A stretch of 64,000 nt of DNA from Diphasiastrum complanatum. Taxonomy: Eukaryota > Streptophyta > Lycopodiopsida > Lycopodiales > Lycopodiaceae. The position numbers and the translations under genes are program-made. This document shows, piece by piece, positions 1 to 12,547 of the stretch (position 1 is the stretch's first letter; each line of letters opens with the position of its first letter). The stretch spans positions 77,210,471 through 77,274,470 of the forward strand of contig CM055095.1 in assembly GCA_029204225.1 (NCBI GenBank), in the 5' to 3' direction. The notes under the pieces were generated by a model that saw nothing but the letters and a program-made list of their open reading frames with translations, was not told where the DNA came from and did not search any database.

Positions 1-790
1 AACCAACACGTGGTATCAAATTTAAAGCTTTGCATAAAGCTTCAAATCTGACTCTAGGCAACGCCTTAGTGAAGATGTCCGCAATATTATCCTCCGTAGG
101 ACAATATTCAAGTAAAATGTCGCCATCATGAAGTCTCTCCGGAACAAAGTGATAATGGATCTCGATGTGCTTCGTCCTCGCATGAAAAACAGGATTCCGT
201 GCAATGGCAATAGCACTTTGACTATCACGCAAGATAAGAGTGGCTGAGGGCTCGCCAAACTTCATGTCAACAAGTAGTCTTCTCAACCATAAACACTCTG
301 TTGTGGTTGAAAATATCGCTCTATATTCTGCCTCACTAGAAGAAGTAACAACAGTGGGCTGCTTTTTACTTGACCACGAAATTGCAGAATTTCCATAGAA
401 AAAGCAATGTCCACTTGTAGAGCGTCTAGTGTCTTGATCTCCACCCCAATCCGAGTCACTAAAACCAACCAAACATGCATCATCACAAGCAGGAAAAACT
501 AGTCCATGACTTCTTGTTCCTTGAAGATATTGAAAGATCCTCTTCAACGCTTTCCAATGTGATGTCATCGGGGCATGCATGAATTGACTCATGACACTAT
601 AAGAAATGTCCGGTCTTGAATTACATAGGTAAATGAGACAGCCAATAGCTTGACAATATAAAGTAGTGTCAAATGATTCACCATCACCTTGACTACTTAA
701 TTTCAGACCTATCTCCATAGGTGTAGCAACCGGCTTGCAATCTTCCATCAAAGAGAGCCTTTCCACAGCCAAATCTACTAAAAAATTCTA
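1..790 (-). CDS. Ty1/copia reverse transcriptase end and RNase H, partial
   Basis: The minus strand is open without a stop from about 790 to the window edge, roughly 263 codons, so the gene runs off the left side. Recognisable copia landmarks in order are the RT-to-RNase H linker MEDCKPVATPMEIG, the LIYLCNSRPDISY segment, the RNase H pieces DSDWGGDQDTRRSTSG and SSSEAEYRA, and the ADIFTKALP tail shared by plant copia polyproteins. These domains copy element RNA into DNA. Everything upstream (gag, protease, integrase, most of RT) is missing: the frame ends near 790 and joins a leader-like stretch and a primer site at 1323-1334. The open frame suggests a fairly young copy. Confidence 0.9.
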
Positions 791-1322
791 CACAAAAAAA
801 CCAGCTTTTTGAAAATTAGGTTAGCTTCAATTGAAGCCTACACCAAAACCCAATTAGGAAGCCAAATAGTGTGATCAACACACACTCTAATAGGGCTGTT
901 GAAAGCGCCCTACTACCTGCTGAGAATCTGCAAATTTCTAGCCACAAGTTGACCTAACCCTGAATAGGGTTTGCTGAATTTTGGGCGCCCTCCTACACAA
1001 TGCAAACCTAAAAACAAAAACAGCAAGATAAGGAGACACCACAACCAAAAATCAGTAGCAGATTTTTGGGCGCCCTCCTCCAAACAAAACTTGCTGAAAA
1101 TTGGTTGCATAAAAATCAGATTTGAGATTCTGATTTTTGGATGCCAAAAATTGCTCCTCCAAGATCTCTGATGGCCGCCCTCCTTCAACTTGAACAGAGA
1201 CAAAAAAGCTGATCCAAACTCCACTTGAAAAGATCAGCAAGATGCTGAAATTTCACAACAAAAAGCAAAGAAGCTCCTCTTCTGATAGGGCGCCAACAAA
1301 CAAGCTTGCTGCAAATCAGGTA
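791..1322 (-). other. Leader-like internal region of the deleted copia element
   Basis: This stretch lies between the primer-binding site and the RNase H frame of the minus-strand copia copy. No coding domain is visible. It repeatedly carries a GGGCGCCC-type motif (near 907, 985, 1070, 1174 and 1287), often followed by CTCC. The short ORFs here are chance reading frames. Confidence 0.5.
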
Positions 1323-1334
1323 GCTCTGATACCA
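1323..1334 (-). other. Primer-binding site (initiator Met tRNA type)
   Basis: Read on the minus strand the sequence is TGGTATCAGAGC, the usual plant copia primer site complementary to initiator methionine tRNA. It lies directly inside the LTR end at 1335. Confidence 0.9.
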
Positions 1335-1696
1335 TGTAGGAAAGCAAGAGTCAAGTCACCAAGATCTAGTTATCAATCAGTCTCCACAGAAAACAAGAGA
1401 GAAGAGGCTGGGCGCCCAACTCTAAGAGAGAGAGAGAGAGAAAACAGCAACAAGAGCAATGGAGAGCAATGCTTGGCCAAACTGTAAAAATGGAATACAC
1501 AATGAGCATCTAAGTACTCTACCTGGATGTGACCCAATGCCACCAAACCCTAAGGTTAACCACTTACTAAATGTAGGGCACCCCCAAAAGTCAAGATAGG
1601 GCCCCTAAACAAAATTAGACCCTTTTACACAAATCTTGACCTTTTGGGTCAAAGTAACCTATGGATTAACTTTAGCATAGTCATTTATTTCTAACA
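1335..1696 (-). repeat. 5' LTR of the minus-strand copia element
   Basis: A 362-bp segment that on the minus strand starts TGTTAGAAAT and ends CCTACA, directly followed by the primer site. The TG...CA ends and the adjacent primer site define it as the 5' LTR. It is inserted into an older gypsy pol remnant that resumes at 1699. The matching 3' LTR must lie left of the window. Confidence 0.85.
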
Positions 1697-1698
1697 AT

Positions 1699-3560
1699 GT
1701 GCTTCCTTTTGGTGTCGCTAATGGTTCACCCACATTTCAGAATGTCATGAATGATGTTATATGTCCCCTTCTTGGTTATTGCATTTTATTTTATTTGATG
1801 ACATTCCGACATCTCTTTTCAGCATGTTTTCCATCTTTCTTCTATCTTCCAGTTGCTTGTCACTTATTAGTTATTTCAAATTTGCCTTTGCCCTTGAGCT
1901 TACCCTTTCAGAACAATGCCTCTTCTCCTCCATGAGTAGAAGTGCCTCCAAGGTTTAGGTTATTCAGGATTGGCCTATGCCTATAGATCTTCATCATGTT
2001 CGTATGTTTCTTGGTTTAGCCACTCATCTTCGTCGTATTGTTCCACATTTTGCCACTGGGGCCGCTCACTTTTGAAGCAATACTATTCTTTTTTATGGAC
2101 TTTCAATTGTCAGACAACCTTTGATATTGCTCGTCATGCCATTGCTTCTGGTGGTGTCATGTGTTTGCCTCAGCTTGATCAGAAGTTTGTTGTCGAGACT
2201 AATGTTAGTTCTATTGGTATATGTGCCTTACTTTGTCAGTCGCAATGTGTTATCACCTATGAATCGCCTCATTTTTGCTCTTATGAGTGATGCTACTCTT
2301 TTCATGAGAAAGAGCTCCTTGCTTCACAACGAGACCTTAGTGACTGTCAGTACCGTTGGTTGAAGTTTTTATAGTCTTTTCATTTTGATATTTTATACCA
2401 GCCTGGTCAGTCAACACCACTAGTGAAGCTTTATCCCATCTTCCCGCTTTGTTACATAGGCTTGTTGCTATCATACCCCCTTGATTTGATGCTTTACCTT
2501 CTGCTTATCTTACTTGTCCTAATTTCGTGCTGTTTATAGTTCTGCTCCACTTCCTTCGTCTTGTCCACAACAGGTTTATTCCATTGTTGATCATCGTCTT
2601 TATCGTTATGGTTCTCTTTGTATTCCTAGTACCAATGATGTTCGTTCTAAGTTGTTGGCTAATATCGATTCTTCTCCTATTGGTGGCCATTTTGGTTCTC
2701 AGTAGTCTTTTACTCGTCTTAAGGACCATTTCTATTGGCCATCCATGAAGTCTGAGCTTGCACTTCTTACTTATCTGTTAGCGTACTTTGCGGATCAGAT
2801 TCGTGCCGTTGTTGCACTTGTTTAATCCTCTACATTTGCTACGGTTGTTGATCCACCAGGGCTTGCTGCTACATGATTACCTCTTCATTTAGCTCGAGGG
2901 GTTTGGGCTTTGTTTTTCTTCATGGGAGAGTTATGGACTTGGCGCATTACATTCACCGTGTCCTTCTTACTGTTATGCATAAACAGGCTTGTAATAAGTA
3001 CTCCGTGCCAAGTCCGCTGGCTTCCTCCAGAGTTGGCTCATTCCTCATCGCTAGTGGACAGATATTTTTGGGGACTTCATCATTGGCTCCCTAGAACCCC
3101 AACGTGTTCATGACTCTTGTATGATCAGTTCTTGAAATAGACACATTTCATCCCAGTTCGTAGCACTATTACAACAGAGCAATGTGCACATTTTTTTTTA
3201 TCAACGATCTTTCGACTCCATGGCTTTTCACGTTCTATACTATCTTATCAGGATAGTAAGTTTACTTCCACATTCTGCATAGGGCTTATGTGTATTCTAG
3301 ATGTTTAGCTCTTTATGGGTATTGCTTATCATTCCACGGCCAATGGACAGTTTGAGGTCCTTAACCAGGTCCTTGAGGATTATCTTTGCCATTTTGCTCT
3401 TTCAAGGAAGGGTTGTGATCAACATTTATGCTTAGTAGAGTATAGCTATAATAGCTTTGTCAATTCTAGCACTGTGTTTCCCCATTTTTACTAGGGCACA
3501 CTATTATCCCTCCTAGAGATCGGTCTCCCCAATCTTATCCATTTAGGGTTCCTCTATGAT
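1699..3560 (+). pseudogene. Ty3/gypsy pol remnant (RT, RNase H, integrase)
   Basis: A heavily broken gypsy polyprotein. Reverse transcriptase is seen at 1699-1800 (LPFGVANGSPTFQNVMNDV followed by an FDDI-like box). RNase H is at about 2110-2400 (VVETNVSSIGI). The integrase finger and core are at about 2700-3500 (DHFYWPSMKSEL, then a decayed STANGQ segment and VLEDYL). Stops and frameshifts occur every few dozen codons. It is closely related to the minus-strand chromovirus fragment at 7.2-9.3 kb, sharing the stretch around 2335-2400. It keeps about 75 bp near 2600-2680 that the other copy has lost. It was later hit by the copia element at its left end. Confidence 0.85.
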
Positions 3561-5739
3561 TATAAGTAGGAGACATTGTCATTCATTATTCAGCTGATGA
3601 TATTGATCTCTCTCTCTCTTTAGCTCTTTATCACTTTCTAGGGTTAGATCCTGCTTATGTGCTACTTTCCTAACTTAGCTATTGATCTGTTTTGAATCAC
3701 TTCATAACTGGTCCACACTTTCCTAAGTCTCCTATTCATCTTTTAGTGCTAGATTTGGTTATTGTGGCCCAAAATTATCATTAAAATTTTCAATGACATT
3801 TGTCATAATGTTTATTCTTGAAAGTGCATATATTGCAACTCTAAATAGGGCGTATATTCAGGTGAGTTGTGGACCTGGTTATAAACAGGAATGTAAGCCC
3901 TATCATTGATGGCTAATTGTTGAAGGACTAGTTAGTGCAACTTAGATCAGTTTAGATTAGGTTCAACTTAGATACACTGGCATACTTGTGACATCATCTT
4001 TGTATCACTTATTGACACTATTCTCTATTCATGTATTTATGAACTAGCATTCTCTTCTAGCTCTACCTGTGTTCCGTGTATGCTTTGGTCATAACTATCA
4101 ATCATTGTATTACAAAACGACCATTTTATTTCAGCAACGGAGAAGCTGAGGGTGCCCTTTTATGCATATTTCACATGGAACTTATTCAAGGTTGTCCAAG
4201 ATCTAAAATTTAAATAAGAATACTAACCTCTATAACTTTGTCAAGAATGCTTTGTTGACAATGAGCAGTATCATTCTTCCCTTTGCAGTCTAATTCATGG
4301 AATTTTTGTGCCTAGATTGAAAATTTCTCAAACATTGATTCTCTGTGAAAATTTTGCAATAACATAGGCAGCCCATCTTGCACACAAGAGAAGCCATAAT
4401 CACCAATAAGTCTCTAGTCCTTAGTCATTTACTTCCATGTACTCACACCACTATAAATATATACGTTCCAAAGTTGGAACATGAATGCAAGCATATATCT
4501 AGCCCTGCATCCAGTTCAACGCCTTACAAACTGCATCAGCATCAGCATGGAGGTGTGGATGTGGCCTACAAGTCTCAGCCTTATGTAGAAGGTGATATGT
4601 AGAAGTGTTGAATTAGGTGTCAAGCATGCTACAGAGTGTGGAGACAGAGGTCAAGTCAGGGTAGTTTAAGGACATAAATTAAGAGCATCTTATCTTTACA
4701 ATTCTTGCAACCATATAAGCAAGAGTCTTCATCCTTGTAGGGCATAGTTCTGAACTGTAGCTGCAAATCTTATCTTTGTTCGTACAATTGACTTGGCGAC
4801 TATTGCACCGTTTACCTAGACTTGAAAATCACTTGCATTGGGCAGGTTAGTCCTTATGATGAAAAAGTATGTGGCCAAGTAATTGATTTTAAGTTTCAAT
4901 GAGGGTGAGTTTTGCGACATTTTTCCAGATCCACATTACATTAAGGTCTAGAAGTTAAACACAACCAATTAAAAGCTGTGATCTTAAAGGTGTTTGAAAA
5001 ACTAGTGCAGTGGATCACTGTTCTTTATATATGTACACAGCCTGACGTCTCTTTGAGTTAAAAATTGAGTTGCACATCAGCATAAAGATTTTGCGCAATT
5101 TGACATGAGAGCACTGTTGTGAATGACTACTAATGCATGTGATGCATTTGGGTGTGGCTCTTTAATCTATTGTACTAGGTACTCCAGTGAGGTATCATGG
5201 TTTCAGACATGTTTGTAGTCTCATGAAAGCTTGGCTAATAGAGTTTCCTTCACTTGCCTTTGAAAATGTCTAGTGCTTCAAACTGGGGCATTAGCTAGTT
5301 GGAAAACGACTAGTATCTTCATTTAGCTTTTGAACTGCCTAATCAAGACCTTGTCAGTGTATGTGCAAAGTTTGCTCCATTGTATTGCTGATCCATGTCT
5401 CTTTGTTTAATCTGTAGCCTTTATGGGTTGCATCAATAGTGACAAATTAGTTGTTTGCTTTGACACTCGTACATCAAAATAAGGCTTCATTCAGGTTTAG
5501 ATGAAAAAATCCATGTTAGGCAGTGGTAGAAAAAATTGAACTGTGGTCTTGTTTGTCTTATGTTTTTGTATATGGCAAGTGAGTATAGGAGACTTGACAT
5601 TGCAACAAGAGTCTCTACCACTTGACTAGAACTTGAATAAGCTCGAATCTGATAAGTTGAAATTGAAACTCTCGTACTTGTGATCGTGCATGTTCTTTGT
5701 GATGCAATTGACTTAAAATGTAATATTGTGCTTTTGTAG
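3561..5739. other. No recognised gene
   Basis: About 2.2 kb of mostly AT-rich sequence. The left part (to about 4080) may be the decayed end and LTR of the gypsy remnant. The right part should contain 5' exons or the promoter of the host gene whose first recognised exon starts at 5740, but I could not identify one with confidence. The 74-codon ORF at 4378-4602 shows no family feature. Confidence 0.4.
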
Positions 5740-8700
5740 GCTCAAAGAGCAGCCCTGAAGATATAGTAAGTGATGAACAGAAGGGGCTCAGATCTCCAAG
5801 AGAATTGATTGAGCTCACTAATGCACATTGGCAGCTGAAAGTAGTACCTTGGATTGGAGGTCGCATCATTTCAATGGTTCATAGCAGCACAGGTAGACTT
5901 AACACTGACTTCATCTTACAGAGCTGCTGAATATTGTAGTTGAAATGATATTCTAGAAGTATGATGCCTATCAACTTTGTTTCACAAGGTTGTTAAATTC
6001 AATATTGCTTCATGTTGTATTATATGTTACAAAATAGCATACCAGTGTGTTCTGGCAGCCACCTCCACTGATGCAGAATAAGTCCAAAACTATCAAGTCT
6101 CACATGCATTGGCAAGCACTGAATTTCCTGTTACTTGAAAGTTGAAATTGTTCATTACCTGTAATTACCTATTTAATTCAAAAGTAACCATATGGAGACA
6201 TGCACACTTCACATAAAGAGAAAATTTTCTACTATGTAAGCTGATTGTCTTTCCTTGAATAAAAGAAAAAATTCCTGTTAGAAATGATGGGTTACCATTA
6301 AATTTTAAAATTCAAAAGATGAACAAAGAGAATAAATTTATGTCCAATTCTTCTGCTCTGCAACAAAAAATCTAAAATCACTTTCACCATGCCATGTTCA
6401 AGTAACCGGGGGATGGAGAGTGATGTCAAGTGTTTAGTAACAGTCCGTGGTTCCCTGTGTCTATGTTCATATCCTATGTTATAATTTATTTATTCCACGG
6501 TGATTAGATCCATTTCCATACTGGTTGCAAAAAATAATTTATACTTTTTGGGAGAAAAACCATTACTCTCAATATGTGACTATAACTTCCTCAAAGTGGT
6601 CAGGTTTTGATATCACTAGTTTCATTGAGCTTCCTTGTGTCAAATCAAAACCAGGGCTTCCAAAAATCCGACTCTTCCAGTTTTGGAAACGGTCATCTTT
6701 TCTATAAACTGTTCAAATTGGCAATGATCACAACCTTGTGAACACTGGGCTGAGCGCTTCTATTGCAACAAATGGCACTCTTATTAGAGTTACATACTAA
6801 AAGTTATGCCAAATTTTTGGTCAAATGGGGTATATCATTGCATGTTTTGAGATTTTATGTTCAACAAATAATTGCATCTCATTGTTTTCTGCTATTATAC
6901 AATCATCAAGATCCAACTATTGTCTGTTCAAGAAGTTGATAATCACTTTATGCACAAGGAAGTTTCAGCTCAAAATCTAAGTGGATCTTGTGTTTTCCAA
7001 TTAGAAGACACTACAGTTCATGTACCTTTTTCATTGGTTGTACACTTCAAGACTAGCAAATCACACCTTTTGGAATTTTGAAACTACTATTCTCACAATG
7101 GCTATTCATACTCTTTTTGCATCTATTTGAGGTTACTGTGAGTTATGATCAAAATCTTAGGTGTTGAATCAATGAAGCATAAAAGACAGCAATAGAAAAG
7201 GTTCTCCCACAAAGAGCCCAAGTAATACCAATCAATAATGAGTGTACAAATGCCCCTATAAATACCCTATCAATGAACCCTAAAATAGCAATTCAAAAGT
7301 AAAGGGAGGCAAAATGTGGAGGGAAAATAGTGCGCCCTCCTATGGGCCCCCACTCCACATATAACCATAGAATAAGGGCCCAAGGCCAGTCAATGTCATA
7401 AAAAAGGACCCAGTGCGGGTCATAAGCATATAAAAAGGCTCTGGGGCCTGTACATGACTAATATAAAATGTGTAACCAGAAATATACATAACCAAGAGTA
7501 AATGTAAAGAGGCCTGCGGAATATATGCAGAGTAGCCTAGTAGGCCTGTATCCTGTAGTCCGTAACTCTCCCTGGCTATAAAGAACATTGCCCCCAATGT
7601 AGGCAAAATAAGATAAGAACCAGTGCCAGAGAAAAATACTGCATCAAGATATCCCATCTGAGAAAGGAACATCAAGAGAAGCCGAAGCATCCCTAGAAGC
7701 TATGGTAGCTGCAAGTGATCGAGCCTGATCAGCCAGGATAGGGGTGTGATAAAAAACATCAATGGGCTCCCAAGTAGCCTCCTCAATAGAACGACCATCC
7801 CACTGGACCAAAAACTGAACCTGCCGATGTCGACGACTATGCAATAAGCGCACCTGTAAAATAGCAGCTGGCAGGAATGGAAAAAGCTTTGGATCTGTAG
7901 GAAATGAGGAATCTCGAGGAGCATCATCCTCAATAGCGGCACGTAATAAACTGACATGAAAGATATCACAAGCCCGAGTAGCAGCAGGTAACTCAAGACG
8001 ATATGTAACTGGACTGAGGCGCTCAAGAATCTGAAAAGGCCCATAATAGTGCGGCGCAAGCTTCTCAGTAGAAGCAAGACCCTGTACAAAACGATGGCGA
8101 GCAAAGCGTAACCGGAGAAAAACAGTATCTCCCTCTGCAAACTCAACATGGCGCCGATGACGATCAACAATGGTCCTGTACCGCTGCTGAATATGCTGTA
8201 AATGAGTAGCAGCTCTAGTAATAATCTCCCGAGCACTCGAAAGATAAGATGAAATAGTAACAGATGCATCATCTGGAGGAGCAGGTATACCGGGTAGAAC
8301 TAGTGAGTATCCATGAGCAAGCAGGAAAGGAGAAACACCTGTGCTGGAACTAACAGAACTGTTATAACTATACTCAGCCAAACATAAATGCTGATCCCAA
8401 TCACGACCAGAAGGAGAAACATAATGTCGTAAATAATCCTCCAATACCCGGTTAATAACCTCGGACTGACCATTCGCAAAAGAATGATAAGCAGTACCCA
8501 TAAGTATCCTAACATCCAAGATACGCATAAGCTCTGTCCAAAAACCTGATGTAAACTTGGTATCCCGATCAGTAAGTATAGATTGTGGGAGACCATGTAA
8601 GCGGAAAATCTCAGAAATAAATATACGACCACACTGCTCTACTGTAATAGTACGTCTGACTGGTATGAAATGAGCTTGTTTAGAAAACCTATCAACTACC

Positions 8701-11700
8701 ACCAAACAAGAATCATGACCACGCTGAGTACGGGGAAGACCTAAAATGAAGTCCATAGATATATCAGTCCACTGGCGAGAAGGAATAGGCCAACTTTGAA
8801 GGAGACCGCCAGGTTTTTCACGGGAATACTTGTTACGAAGGCAAAAATCATAAGTATGAATAAGGTGGGAAAGCTCACGCTTCATGGAAGGCCAATAAAA
8901 ATGTTCTTTAAAATGGAACAAGGACTTCTGAAAACCAAAATGGCCACCAATAGCGATGATTAACAATGGAATAAACCTGGTGAGGGTGAGAGGAAGGACG
9001 AGAGGCAGACGACATAACATCACGAAAGTCTGGACATGTGGCATAAGCCTGAGGAAGATCATCATACCAAGAGTGGGGAGACGTAACAAGACTATAAGTA
9101 AGAGCAGGTAAACGAGACAAAGCATCAGCAGCAGCATTACTTTTACCAGGCTTCTAATGAATATCAAAATGAAAGGACTGTAAAAACTGAAGCCAACGGT
9201 ACTGACGTCACTAAGATCCTTTTGTGTATACAAATAACGAAGTGACTGGTGATCAGTAAAAACATCAAACGGAACACGATACAGATAATAATGCCACTTC
9301 TCACATGTGTAGAATATTCCCGATTCTGTCTAGAGGATAGCAATCTATCTCTAAATCGTCATCTTATTTTCCACCTCTTGTGTAATCAGATCTTATTTCA
9401 TCTTCTTCTTACATTCCTTGGTTCTATACACATATTTGACATTATGATCATTGGTAAATCTTCCTTGTCATCATCAATGGTCAGTCATTCTTTTTCCATG
9501 CTTGTCTACCTCCGTGCTTCATCTTCAAATACTCCCTTTTAGTACTTCATTTCCACAGCCATCTCCATTCTGTTTTCCATGTCTTGCATGTCAGTTCCAC
9601 GACCCTCTTAACAGCAGCCTTTGTGTATGCCATGGCCTCCTATTGTAGATAATTTTTTGCTGATACCACCTACTTCCCCTGTTGTCATCCAATGTTAGGA
9701 ACATTTTTTATGCTATGTGGGCGTGTAAAATGGTGTGCAAGAGAAGTATAGGCGCAGCTTTAGTTGCATTGACCTCTCATTAGTGTTTTTACATTTTTTA
9801 ACATACAAGTTTTTGCTCTTATACCAATCTAGAAACTTTAGGCTAGCAACCATTCTATGAGGCTCTTGGCAACAATGCATCAGCGCTCTCCAACTAACAA
9901 CTAATAGGTGACACGGTGGTGCAGGCTTCTTGAGGTCCAAACGACTATGTATGTGGAGTATGGCTCGAGCACAACACTTCCATGCCACAAAAGTGACAAC
10001 AGACTTCGCAATGCTGATGATGATAAGGACCAGATTAAGATGACTGATGTCATGCATGAGGAAATCTGGGCAATGTTGCACATGGTGTCTAGACAATGTT
10101 GCGAAGCATTCTCTCTACTATATGCCACATTCTTTCCACCACCATATGCCACATCCTCTTATAGTTGGTGGCATTGTTTGTGATGACTGTCTAATGTTGG
10201 CCAAGCCAACAGCCAAGATATTGTGAATGTGGCAGAAGACAAATCTGACACTTGAGTCTGAACTTCCTACAAAACATCAATGGCTTCAAAGAATTGGGTT
10301 GCTCGTGCAACAGAACACCAAAATGGTGATGATCGGCCTCCATCGATCATTAGTCCATCCATCAGCCATGATGGAGCAACCCTACTCCTCCCAAGCCCCT
10401 CTCATAACCCACAAGTTGTGAGTGAATATTGACTTGCGAGATGGGTCATGCACAGCAATCTTGCAGAGGTTGGGCAAAAGATGGCGTCGTAGGCAGTCAG
10501 AGAGGCAATACGATTTTTGAAGAGATTTGTCTGCAATGGCAAAGGCACAGTTCAAGCCATAAAATGCATTGATGATGTTTCCTGGTCTGTCTTTATATAG
10601 AACTTAGCAAGGCTCTAGGGTTTAAATCAAGCTAGCCTCATTAACTCTCATCAGCAAGGAGCTCTAGGGGGTGGTGACTCTGCATGGAGGGCATACTTTT
10701 TTGGATACACATTAGACGAAAAAATCAATCTCACATTTCTTATATTGATATGTAATGAATGAATGTAATATTGCTGTCAAAGCATATGTGGTGGTTGTGT
10801 GCTAGGATGGTATCATGAGTGGATGGCATGGGAGCCAGCATGAAAGAGGAGGTGGATGGTGTGTCGGATGCAGATGGTCGGGATAGAGGTAGTAAGACGT
10901 AGTGGTTACTACGTCTAAAATCAAATAGGTTGGGTTGTGGGTGATGTTGCTAGTGGATGGGTCTTACTCGAAAGCCTTATACCTAAGATTATCCAGAGTT
11001 TGGTGCTAACCGAGTCAAAAAAAGTGAACATGCGTACCAAATGATCCACATATTCTTGCCCATTTTTTCACCCTCACAACACAGCAAACAATCTTGAATA
11101 AACATTTCACAAAATTCAGATCACTTGAATTTGCTATGGATCAACCTCTCCAAAAGTAGAGATTTACGATTAGTAAATGATACACACACATACATAATTT
11201 TCTCATGTTTGACTCTATCTAGACTCCATACAACAACATAGAAGAAAGAACCCTTATCAAGGAGGTGAGCTGCCATAAATTGCGAGTCATAATGTTAACT
11301 CTCAGAGATGAGTATATATCACTTATGATTTGTTGTTTATATAACGGAGATAGAGAGGGGTTCATGTGAATAGAGGCCTTTGCCATCCAAAACTGGAGTA
11401 TCAAAGGCATGGATCATGCTTGTGGTTCTAACCAAACAGACAGATAACAGAGTTACTCTTTGTCTAGTCCGTGTCAATGTCATTTCTCAAGTTATGTGTC
11501 CATTCAGGAAAATGTTTTATGTAATGGAATGAGGCATTTTTTGTTCGCTGTGATTAGGGATTGATTGGCTGCACAGTCGGCTTGAAATTGGAGGCTACGA
11601 AGAATACAGTGGAGCTGAATACAGGTCTCCAGGATGTGTTGAGGACTATAGCATCATCAAGTAAGTAAGCACATTCTCACATTCTGCATCCTTTGAGCGT

Positions 11701-12547
11701 TTTGCAATTTTCCATTAGACAATTTTTAACTGTGGGTTTTTTTCAGAAAAGAGATTCAGGAAAGCGATGGACAGAATTTTTTGTCCTTAGAGGGTGACAT
11801 AGGAGGTGGGCTTGTTCTGTCTCGAATCATCAAAATATCCAACACTTCGGATAAGATCTTGCAAATTGGCTCAAAAATCATAGCAAAAAGTGTGGGTGCT
11901 GGTTCTGGAGGATATTCCAGGTACGTCTTGCTAATATGACCTCTCTGAGTGCTGGTTTTTTTGTGATTGACCATCAATGAATTAATGTCCAGGTTTGGAA
12001 TTTTCTTTGTTCTCATTTTTGTTGGAAGTAAGTTCTGCTCAGCACCTGAGTAATGAATATTTCACCAGGCTGGTTTGTCTTCGCATACACCCTACCTTTC
12101 AATTGCAAAACCCTTTGGAAACAGTTGTAAAATTTGTCTCAGTGGATGGCATCGCTCGCGTTTACACTGCAAATTTTGGTGAGACGTCTTTACGGGATAA
12201 TGACAGGCCTAATGGTAAGTTTTCAATTTCTGAGTGTTGAGAGTAATGTCTAATTCTTGAAGGTTCTGGTAAAGTGCATCTTCTTTCTGTCAGATCCAAC
12301 TTCACTTTGTAAATGCCAGATAAATGACTTATAAGCTATGAGTATGCCTTTACCAGGAAAATGGATGCTGGTCGATCCAATATCAGGATTGGCATTGGTA
12401 AATCGCTTCAATGTGGAGGAAGTGGCTGTCTGTTTGATTCATTGGGGTCCATGCTCATGCAATCTGGAACTCTGGTCTGAAGAGAGGCCTGTGTCAAAGG
12501 ATAGCCCATTAGGCATCAGTCACGAATATGAAGTTATTGACGTGTGA
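5740..12547 (+). CDS. Host gene, C-terminal five exons; mutarotase-like beta-sandwich protein
   Basis: Five exons with GT-AG borders and matching phases: 5740-5892, 11558-11660, 11747-11920, 12069-12214 and 12357-12547 (TGA stop). They give about 255 residues with no interruption. Landmarks are NAHWQLKVVPWIGGRIISM in the first, SGAEYRSPGC in the second, EGDIGGGLVL and VGAGSGGYSR in the third and fourth junction, and a conserved end with LELWSEERPVSK and SHEYEV. The pattern of strands and the GGRI motif suggest a galactose-mutarotase-like carbohydrate-binding fold; that assignment is inference and the substrate is unknown. The N-terminal exons were not found; the first exon here begins in phase. 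The first intron (5893-11557) is swollen by a chromovirus fragment and a hAT pseudogene, yet the coding parts look functional. Confidence 0.75.
7160..7643 (-). repeat. 3' untranslated region and LTR of the gypsy fragment
   Basis: Minus-strand sequence after the integrase-chromodomain stop, containing the expected 3' region and LTR of the chromovirus fragment. The exact LTR borders are not certain. Overlapping ORFs at 7340-7690 are chance frames. Confidence 0.5.
7644..9290 (-). pseudogene. Ty3/gypsy chromovirus RNase H end, integrase and chromodomain
   Basis: The long frame 7644-9233 holds a well-kept integrase. It has an HHCC-type finger region (FYWPSMKRELSHLIHTYDFC), catalytic Asp in WTDISMDFILGLP, second Asp in ILTDRDTKFTSGF, and Glu in ANGQSEVINRVLEDYL. 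A GPY/F module follows (YYGPFQILERLSPVTYRLEL), then a chromodomain (VQFLVQWDGRSIEEATWEP), which marks a chromovirus. The RNase H end (VFTDHQSLRYLYTQKDLS) lies at about 9180-9270 in another frame, so there is at least one frameshift. About 75 bp near 8980 are missing relative to the relative at 2.6 kb. Gag, protease and most of RT are absent: the element breaks off near 9290 inside a host intron. Confidence 0.9.
9291..9699. other. Intron sequence without recognised feature
   Basis: Lies between the truncated chromovirus and the hAT pseudogene inside the host intron. Nothing recognisable on either strand. Confidence 0.5.
9700..10560 (-). pseudogene. hAT-family transposase remnant (DUF659-type)
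   Basis: On the minus strand, frame-hopping segments match the middle of plant hAT transposases. At about 10380-10300 is SIMADGWTNDRWRPIITIL, like the family's DGWTD block. At about 10190 is VITNNATNYKRM, corresponding to the VITDNASNY block. At about 10090-9990 are TPCAT and HCPDFLMHDISHL with IAKSVVTFV, corresponding to the PCAAHCLDLMLEDI and AKSV segments. Several stops break it. The C-terminal dimerisation domain and terminal inverted repeats were not found. It lies inside the large intron of the host gene. Confidence 0.75.
10561..11557. other. Remaining intron sequence
   Basis: No coding domain recognised. It ends at the acceptor TGATTAG at 11551-11557 before the second exon of the host gene. 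Confidence 0.5.

Noticed and set aside
4378-4602. First exon of the host gene
   Set aside because: ORF starts are plausible, but there is no convincing donor, phase match or family similarity.
7340-8632. Several long minus ORFs rich in Leu/Tyr overlapping the chromovirus region
   Set aside because: They are other-frame shadows of the integrase-chromodomain frame or of the LTR.
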